A stretch of DNA of 64,000 nucleotides, from contig JAALGZ010000009.1 of assembly GCA_015227615.1 (NCBI GenBank), positions 186,001 through 250,000 of the forward strand. Reading direction: 5' to 3'. The notes below the pieces were generated by a model. It was not told where the DNA came from. It made no database searches and saw nothing but the letters and a program-made list of their open reading frames with translations. Positions 56,034-64,000 of this stretch are shown here, piece by piece (the stretch's first letter is position 1; every line of letters starts with the position of its first letter). The stretch comes from Labyrinthula sp. Ha (taxonomy: Eukaryota > Sar > Bigyra > Labyrinthulida > Labyrinthulaceae). A program made the position numbers and the translations under genes.

Positions 56034-57524
56034 CTAGCAACAGCATAATTCGCAGCATAATTCTCCAGACTCTAATTCTAAAACTGCATCACCAACAAGA
56101 CTGCATCCCTCGCAAACAACGAGACAAACACATATTTTATTTGTACCTTGAGCTCCATATCTGCACATGAGAAGAGAAAATCCAATAAACATACATATAG
56201 ATCCAAATACTGTCAATACAAGGAAGGCGTCGTTATCCGTAGTATTTACTCCTAAAACCTCTTCTCCTAATTTTGAATAGCATACTGCAAACAAAGGTAC
56301 TAAAAGAGCAAAGACGTATCCAGTAAACCACATGCTGAGTACACATAACCTATAAAAGGTGCTCTTTCTATTCTCCATCTGCGCAGATTTGTTAGTCTCG
56401 TGGTTAATTAGCTGAATGTATCTGGAGCCTAAAATTCCCAAATGAAATCCGAAATGTAGAAGAATAACTGCAATCTGAGCAAAGACAACATCTGGTGTTA
56501 CGGATTCAGCTCCTAGAAAGTCTGATCCAGTTCCAACTTCACCGTCAAGAAAATCAGAGAAGCAATCAAATCCCCTTGTTTGAGAAATAAAGAGAACAAG
56601 AAGAATTGAAACCGTGAACATAGGAATATCTTGAACTACTTGAAGGAACCCAAACAAGACAGTCTCAGAACGTAAGAATATTCTGATCTTCTTCTCGTCT
56701 TGAGTTTCTAAAGCAATGTTATGATCTTTTGCTCCGAAATTAAGTTGTTCAAAAAATTTGTTTTCTCTTCTCCTTTGTTCTTTAAACTCACCAGGAGTAG
56801 CATTTGGATGTCTTTCTAGATTTTGAGTTGGATTATGAAATGTCATATTCAAAATACTAAACGCAAACATAGTTTTCGAGAGTAAAAAAACCCAAACGAA
56901 AAAGTAAGTTGCCATGAAAGTACTTGCTCTTGCAAAACGTAAGGCTACTTGAATTGGTTCTTTCAAGTCTTTTGTAGCACTGGCATCATTATCAATTTCA
57001 TCTTGAACTAAATCAATAAAAAAAGGAACATCACAAAGTCCAGATAAAATTTCACTCTCACTTTCAAACTCAGACTGCACATCCTCCAAATTAAGTTCAT
57101 TATCCTGAACTAAATCAGATCCTTTTGGCAACGCGTTATAATTATCCAATAACTTTTCATATTGATTTATTACCTCAAAATTTAATGTACAATTCGCAAC
57201 TGCAAGAACGACAGAAATAAAAAGCACAAACAGTTGGGACTTCGTGTTCCGCTCATATTTCGAAACACTTCCTGGAACAAAGTCATCTTCATTTGGATTC
57301 AAAGGCGCTGGAATAGATTCATGACTTTTTTGTTGAACCGGTTTTGTAGATTGAGTTGTTGAAGGTAGAGATTGAGGCGCGGGGGAAGCCGTGAAATCAG
57401 CTGCAAGCGTTGAAGTTGCATTTGGTAGTTTTGCTTTGGCTTGCGTATTGAGTGTAGAGGTACTTGATACTACTTCGGCGGTGTTAATTGACATGGGACG
57501 TGGTGGGACAGAATCTTCGTTCAT
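56034..57524 (-). CDS. Six-pass membrane protein with Cys-rich tail, unknown function
   Basis: A single-exon frame of 496 residues with an ATG at 57522-57524. The first 95 residues are Ser/Thr/Pro-rich and probably cytosolic and disordered. Six hydrophobic spans follow: LFVLFISVVLAVANCTL; ATYFFVWVFLLSKTMFAFSI; VVQDIPMFTVSILLVLFIS; FAQIAVILLHFGFHLGILG; LSMWFTGYVFALLVPLFAV; and VFGSICMFIGFSLLMC. Between spans 1 and 2 is an acidic segment of about 60 residues (LNLEDVQSEFESESEILSG). The C-terminus is rich in Cys and ends GELCCELCCC, a candidate for palmitoylation or metal binding. I do not recognise a family; the ion-channel-like span count alone proves nothing. The long frame in an AT-rich genome makes it a real gene. 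Confidence 0.72.
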   Translation of the reverse strand: MNEDSVPPRPMSINTAEVVSSTSTLNTQAKAKLPNATSTLAADFTASPAPQSLPSTTQSTKPVQQKSHESIPAPLNPNEDDFVPGSVSKYERNTKSQLFVLFISVVLAVANCTLNFEVINQYEKLLDNYNALPKGSDLVQDNELNLEDVQSEFESESEILSGLCDVPFFIDLVQDEIDNDASATKDLKEPIQVALRFARASTFMATYFFVWVFLLSKTMFAFSILNMTFHNPTQNLERHPNATPGEFKEQRRRENKFFEQLNFGAKDHNIALETQDEKKIRIFLRSETVLFGFLQVVQDIPMFTVSILLVLFISQTRGFDCFSDFLDGEVGTGSDFLGAESVTPDVVFAQIAVILLHFGFHLGILGSRYIQLINHETNKSAQMENRKSTFYRLCVLSMWFTGYVFALLVPLFAVCYSKLGEEVLGVNTTDNDAFLVLTVFGSICMFIGFSLLMCRYGAQGTNKICVCLVVCEGCSLVGDAVLELESGELCCELCCC

Positions 57525-60500
57525 TTTTTATGTTATAAATATGCTTTTTGATTGAACCTCTTTCGAGAAGTTGTGTTTTGGTTTCTCCAAATGGTCTTTT
57601 TTACGCAGTTTTACAGAATGTCTTAAAAAGGCATTAATATTATTTAGTGTCTACTCTGGACATGTCATACCACGTAATTGTTTCTATGTTTAAATAAAAC
57701 TATACTAAGTAAAACACACGAAGAAAATTTAATACTTACTGCCATGATAAAATATATAAAAGTAAAAAATTAAGAATATAGTTAAACATATTTTTTTAAG
57801 TTGCCTAAGGATTGAACCCAAGATATTTCTTGAACACATCTTCGACAGCTAATATCTTATGGAGAGGTAGGTGATGCGCACCAAATTGCTGGAAAACTCT
57901 TTGCATTAGTTAATACTCCTAGAGTTTAGGCAAGAAAGATCTCACATAGTCCTTAGCCACTTTGGTTTTTTTCTTAATGAACTGCATAGACATTAATAGC
58001 CCTTGTTGTAAATTTTACCTGGATAGAGATGGAAGCATACTTCTTTTGTCATGTCAACACAAAAAATATAGAGGGATTTCAGATTCAGTTATATTAGATT
58101 AAATTAATAGGAACCGAGTACCATCGCATCTGCGGAATTATATATAACCTTCTGAGAGATCAACTCAGTTGTTTTATAATACTTTACAGGGAAATTTTGA
58201 AGAAATGATGGCTACAATAATTCAACTTTCTATGAAGTACAAGAAGGTAATAGACCAAGGATTATCAATATCATGTATATTTCGAGTTCATTTATATTCA
58301 TTGATCACACAGAGTAACGACACATTTTCTTTTATATGTCCCCATTAGCTAACTGAGCAATAGTTGCCACCGAGATACCCCACCAAAGTAAAACATTTAC
58401 CAAGTAGTCCATAGAACTTATCTCACCAATAAAGGGAATGAGAAATAACTTATTTTTTTTTGAATAATAGTTGATTGTTTGCAAAATTTAGCTCTTCCTC
58501 AAAATGTTTCCTTTCTTGAAACTCAGTATCTGTTTTTAATAAGATGGCTATTTTGAAGAGAGGGGACAAGAGACTTAATTTCACTGCTGGTACATTTTCA
58601 CTAAGATATTGACAGATAAAATTTAAGTAGTTTAAGATGAGCAACTAAAAATTAGCTTATTTATAGAATAAGTTCAGGGAATTAACTTGTTGAATAATTT
58701 ATCTTTCTGACATGAGTTTCAACATTAATTTTTTACTTTGCTCAACAAAATACGATAAGAAACCAAACTTCTTTCTTATTTGACAATAATTCTTATGCAC
58801 ACATCTTAACTTTTACAGATTAATATCTGGAATTGAACTTAAACGGTGTTTTACCAACGTTTTCTAGACATAATTTTGCCATTTCTTTATTGCTTAAGGG
58901 TGGAATTTCTTGAGGGGCATCTAGTTCAATGAAAGTGGATATAAGGCTGTGATCACTATTCTTGAATATACTGCGCTCCAGATTAGGTAAGTAGGAGGCT
59001 ATCAAAGGCCAAAGTATGAAAGATCACAAAGTTTGTAGTGCCATAGCAAAATTCTCTTCTGAAGAGAAGAATTAGCTCTTCGTGAGTCCTCGATTCTTAG
59101 TTGACCTTTTGAATTATTATACAGGAAATTTCTTGCAGTTATCTATTCACACATCTTCCTTAGATTAATCCTGGAAGCTCTATTCTAACCAGAAAATTGG
59201 CCTTCAAGAAATATTTATAACATTTTCTTCCTAGCATTAATTTGGATGTTAGATACCTGCCTAATTGAACTTTGATATAAAGATCAAGGCTAGAGATTTC
59301 CTAGCTATAGTGAAACTAGTTGAATGGTCAGTTTAACCCATGAATTGAGTTTTGCCAGTGACAAAAGAATTAATAAGAATAGATACTCACCTTTTTGCCG
59401 TATGCAGTGATTTTAACAGGTTGAACTAAGTGTAACAATGTGGACAGCTTGAATGTAGCTCGACTTAAGATATATTTCAATCTTATTTTGTAGCAGTGGG
59501 TAAAAGTACGGGTACTTAGTCAAAGTTATTATTGAAAGTATGGTTTCTCAGAACCATAGCAGCTAGGGTTTCTTAACGGTAGAGCCGTAACTTCCCGTAA
59601 AAATTGTTCTGCCAAATCTGTGTCGCGGTACTACCGAAACAGAGTTTTACCGGTATACCACGGCAGGGTGTTTCCTTCAGAAACTTTAATAGTAGCATAT
59701 TCTTAAAGAGTGAGTCTAGAGAGATATGACCAAATTTTATTTTAGATAAGACCCGGTGTTGTTATAAAGTTTAGTATACCTTCTTTGATCAAGAACCAAC
59801 TCATAGCTCTCATCTAGAGCCATTTGAGAATAGTATTTCTCTCTAGCTTGTTGATCACCTGAGAGCTGCCCCGTTTCAAATGGAATGCTTTGAGCTCATA
59901 CACTCAGTAGAAATATTTAGCTAAAACTCATGTCAGCTGACAAAAATTTCTCAAAAAATATTTTAATAAGGATTTTAGAGGTTAGTGTACGTGAAACATA
60001 GTTAAATGAAGAATGAGGCTTTGAAAAAATGATAATCTGAGCAAAACTAACGATAGAAGCCACCATTGATGAGGAGACGCTCAACTGTTATAAAGGATTT
60101 GATAGTTCAGGTTTATTCAATAGGAAATACATTTTATTTATTTCATTTCCTGGGTTTTTCTGATTTCATTCTCGACATGCCTTGGAGATTGTTTTTCTCT
60201 GAGTTAAATTTACTAGAAACTTAGCAAATCTAGTCCATTATCCATTAGAACTCCAAGCACCACCTCTGTTTAGAATCTGTAGAACACTGGGAGGTACCCC
60301 CGTGTGAAGAATTTAACATATATCAAAGTATGCGAACTTGTTTTTATAAAAGCTAAAATAGTTGCTGATGTGTTTACTCTGATTTAATATTATCAAAGTA
60401 AAATTCACAAATTAGAATGATATTAACTAAATAAACCTTCCAATATGCTTAATAAATAAGCCTCCTCCTTTCACGTCTATATTTTCGTCTGAATTTTCCC

Positions 60501-63500
60501 GAATCTAAGCGGCATTAATTTAATGTAACATATAAACTAATGAAGTGAAAGCACCTTCTTGTGATTTTCTTACTAGTCTGTCAACAGGAAAAGAGAGTTG
60601 TAGTATGAATAAAATCCAAATAGTTGTGGTGTTAAAAAAATAAATATTGTTATTTGAATAAATAGAATTATCAATACTGTACCACCATAATATACGGTTG
60701 AGCCTTAGCAAATATCTTTATGAATAGAGTCATTACGCTTATTTCCCCTAATTTAATGTTCCCTTAAACTGTTGTTCGCACTCTAACTAAAAGTATTTTC
60801 CTGTTGTGGTAGCTTTGACATAAAGTTTCTTCCAAAATACGAGACTAAACAGCGTACCTCAACTATAGTCTTTCTCCAAATACCATTTCAATTTTCATAT
60901 AGTATGGTATTTATTAATTTCTGTGCTAATCCTTCCAAATCTGGCAATAACGCTGTTATACTAATACAGGGCATGTGCTACTTTATTTTTTATAAATTAT
61001 CAACGGATTCTAGCTGATCTTAGTAACAAATCTATTCCTGGATTTTAAATTGAGTTATACGAGTTAGTTCCCATCCCATAGCAATGTAACCTACATACCA
61101 GCATGTTAATTCTGTGTTAATATTCATTTTATTAGCAATATCGCTGTGGTAATAAAAACAAGATTTTTCTTAAAATGGTACAGCATATTGTTAGTGGTAT
61201 AAAATCGAAGAAAAGGAATTTCTATCATTTAAAATATGTCTACTATAGTCTAAATCTGACAAATTCTGTATTAACATGGGTTTGTAACGATGTTACTTTC
61301 TTTCCCGGAGATAGTGCACCTTAGCTACAATATTTTGCATCCCATTAGGCAATCTACAAGGAACCACTTTTGTTGCAAGTCATTCTCAAACAGAATTGCA
61401 ATTAATGAGTATTACACATATATAGTACTTCGAACACCCAATTCATGAGCAATATATTTTATTAAATATAACAAAAATGTGATAATAAATGCTAATAATA
61501 TAAGCTTTTGGATATATTCTAAAGACCAGTTTATTTCAAACAAGTTGCCCTACTTGATGCATTTGACAAATGGATCTCGTTGCGTAAGACCTTCAAGTAC
61601 AAAACAAGACGTGAAATAAAAGAAAACAAAACATCAAATAAATATTAGAAACAGGAGTAGATTTTACCATAATACAAAAAGAATAACTTAATAGACAGGT
61701 GAGGTAGATCATACTACAATAGTTTATTCAAAAAACAACACTCCAAGATTTACCTGGCCATGTTGGTCAACGTTCTCAGAGAAATAAAGTGTTGTCAAAT
61801 CATGTTTGAGAACACAAAATCTACAGTTTCTTAGATGAAATAAGATTTTTTTTGAAGATGTAACTTGATTGTATATTACCTCAGAACTTTGAAGCCTAGA
61901 TTAGATAATAATTTAACTATGGCGTTGTGATATACATTTCAGATGAGATAACCGGGATAAGACGGGTATTAGGTAAGAAAAGTGGAAAAAATGTCTTACC
62001 AGAACTAATACAAGTACAAACGAATATTGATTAACCATGTAAGTTATCTGCCTTCACTATCACTTCTTAAAATAAACTTTATCATTTTTTCTCTGAAGGT
62101 TTCTTAGTGTTAGCAAGTCTCTACTTAAATGGGAAATTAAAAGCTGGGAACCAGGAACAAAACCCAAACAAATAACAAAAACTAGCCATAGCTGAAAGTT
62201 AAGGGAAATATCGCTTAGAATAGTTTTCTGAAGTGCTAGAGATGGAATGCAATGTGTAATGAGGTGGTTCTTATGAACCATTAAGTATTAAACTAAGATA
62301 CTCGTACTCTGATTTCATACGAATCGACCTGACACATGGATTGTTAAAATATATATCTGCTATCACAATTGCAGTTAGAATGTATAGATTTTTGAAGATT
62401 TCGAGTTTCTATTATACAATTATGAAAAAAGAAACTGAGGGTGAAGCGAGGTGTAACTGATAGATAATGGTTTGACTTAACTTCGGAATATCATGAAATA
62501 TGGTTTACTCCTCTTGGGACTATCCAGACAGTTACATCGGATCCCTTGAATTAAGCCAAGAATATTATAATGTTATTTAGAACTAGTGTAAATCGTTTTA
62601 TAGAATCTATACTAAGAGAGCTCAAATCAAGGCTCTGGGAATTAATCATCAGTGCATTCCGCAGAGAGGCCGCACTGGATGTTCATATGGAGAAGATGTT
62701 AACAATTTCCCCTATTCTAAAGCAGCAATACTATCTGAAAGTATTAGAAGCAACAATAAAGCTTTTCTTGAACAAATATGACAAGAATTGTTCCTTTTCC
62801 GCACTGATTTAGTCACCGAATGTCAATGTTTTATTTCCATATCAAAGATCAAAGACAACATTCCTAGGGAGAGTGAGGTACCCGATTGTGGATCCACAAA
62901 TTACCTAACAGTTGTAAAAACTAAAAAAAAACTAATCTAAGGCAAAGAAATTGCAAATTTTATTGTATAAAAGTTTGTTGTTTTCAAAGAAATTGCTGAG
63001 GTGATTATAGGGTGTTGCAACATACTCACATATGGACCAACAGCTATTCTTCAGAAAAGAGCAATTACTTTGTAATAGAAAGGGCCAAAGAGCACTCTCG
63101 GAGTTTCATCTCTAATTTAAAGCAATGAATGCTATAACTTTTGCAGAATGTGACTAGGAGATATGGTTCAAGCTGAGTATTTCATGCCGTTAAGTTGCAC
63201 TGGTATATTATGAGCAGGATCAAAGTATATCTATAAGATCTATTTCCTCTTAGAGTGATGCTTTCAGAGTACTTCACTATTTCCTGTATCTACAAAGAGC
63301 ATTGAAAGTACGAAGACTAATGAGCCTGCAATTTTCTATTTCAATGGAAAACTTCCTGTTTTGGGGTAAATTTATCCTACGAGAAACGCTGTGCTTAGCT
63401 ATTCAATGTTAATGAGTTTGAATAGAAGAAAATGAAAAGCCAGAAGAAAAGAGCAGTTAGGGCATAGTTAAATCAGCCAGTACTGGGGCAACCAGTTTTA

Positions 63501-64000
63501 ACTTTGTTTTTAGTTATAAGAGATAAAAATCACAGGATTTGTAACAAGAAGCAAATATCAAATATCTTTCAAGTTTCCTATAAAAACTAAGCCCATACAT
63601 CATCTGTGTGCTACACATCTTATACTGCAAAACGATTTCAAGATCAGGTTCTCTTTACAAGATAAAATATTTAACCCCTTCTTAAAAAAACTATAAACAC
63701 TCCTTCATAGCTGTACCTATTGCTTCGAATTTTACGTTTTTTTCCTGGTTTTCTAGTGTTAATATAATCTGAGAACTACAGTGTCCATTTGGGGCATGAA
63801 CGGGTTTTTGTTATTGTTTTTACTTATTGCTCGAGTTCTCATCTCTATAAAATAATACCAATAGAATTAAGCACTTCTTGGAAGCTAATATATTTTGGAT
63901 CTCTTTTTACTTATACTTTGTTGTTTGTTGAGTCCTAAGTGTATCCTAGAAAACAATAAAATTTAATCCAAATTCCATCTTTTTAGGTAGAAACCTCCTA
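57525..64000. other. Gene desert to the window edge, AT-rich
   Basis: About 6.5 kb. I see no convincing gene. A 61-codon minus-strand frame at 58820-59005 contains SDHSLISTFIELDA, weakly like a LINE endonuclease end. An 80-codon plus-strand frame at 62570-62812 is helical and charged but isolated. The only repeat I can place is the palindromic element at 59568-59684. The first 150 bases carry the membrane-protein promoter. Confidence 0.5.
59568..59684. mobile_element. Second copy of the small palindromic element
   Basis: It is 117 bp long, begins GTTTCTTAACGGTAGAGCC and ends TTTCCTTCAGAAAC. The core GCCAAATCTGTGTCGCGG, TACTACCGAAACAGAG and TTTTACCGGTATACCAC aligns with the copy at 16619-16737 without large gaps. 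The inverted ends here carry a few mismatches. No target duplication is obvious. Confidence 0.6.

Noticed and set aside
57811-57835. B-box-like GGTTCAATCC on the minus strand as a tRNA gene
   Set aside because: The flanking bases do not pair as a T arm and no A box lies at the right distance.
58820-59005. SDHSLI-containing minus-strand frame as a LINE
   Set aside because: Only one weak motif and no reverse transcriptase next to it.
62570-62812. 80-codon plus-strand frame as a gene
   Set aside because: Charged and helical but isolated, with no motif, no nearby gene and no supporting splice pattern.
1-64000. CRISPR arrays, rRNA operons, prokaryotic operons, satellites
   Set aside because: None seen; no regularly spaced direct repeats and no rRNA-like conserved blocks.

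Overview
The window is nuclear DNA from an AT-rich eukaryote. All genes are eukaryotic, and at least eleven spliceosomal introns can be placed by reading frame and family alignment. Every one is tiny (about 28-35 nt), with GT..AG ends and often a CTAAT-like branch site a few bases before the AG. The family content (a PHTF1/2-type membrane protein, a HIP14-type ankyrin-DHHC palmitoyltransferase, YJU2, PCNA, MOB) points to an animal or close animal relative. Such small introns combined with PHTF suggest a reduced animal, for example a dicyemid mesozoan. That placement is an inference and could be wrong.

Genes lie in compact islands separated by AT-rich deserts of 2-8 kb. Island 1 (1-6.3 kb): the C-terminal part of a type II AAA+ ATPase (AFG2/SPATA5L1-like), a cold-shock-domain protein overlapping it tail to tail, a MoaC molybdenum-cofactor enzyme, a small basic orphan, the ankyrin-DHHC enzyme and a doubtful small secreted protein. 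Island 2 (13.4-16.0 kb): a 75-residue orphan divergent from PCNA, then PCNA convergent with a divergent MOB protein. Island 3 (25.6-29.4 kb): PHTF convergent with a 249-residue orphan. Island 4 (37.6-39.5 kb): splicing factor YJU2, a tail-anchored cytochrome b5 and a Tudor protein. Island 5 (44-49 kb): a diverged tandem pair of lineage-specific leucine-rich proteins. Island 6 (54.0-57.5 kb): a bifunctional pseudouridine-5'-phosphate glycosidase/pseudouridine kinase convergent with a six-pass membrane protein.

Mobile DNA lies between the islands: one Ty1/copia LTR element with near-identical LTRs and a 5-bp target duplication (32.2-36.7 kb); two decayed APE-type LINEs on opposite strands (39.7-43.3 and 49.9-52.8 kb) plus smaller LINE scraps; a 617-bp hAT-like MITE with a perfect 8-bp duplication (16.4-17.0 kb); and a small palindromic element inserted into that MITE, with a second copy at 59.6 kb.

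The most striking find is PCNA. It carries about 112 extra residues in the loop that follows the universal Lys164 region. The insert holds three VK(G/A)E SUMO-consensus motifs, a basic cluster and a VVVSDSEDE SUMO-interaction-like motif, while the residue aligned with Lys164 is Glu. This reads as a sliding clamp whose modification platform may have moved into a built-in tail-like loop. The DHHC enzyme has lost all four ligands of one zinc site and keeps the other, and the MOB protein has lost its zinc ligands.
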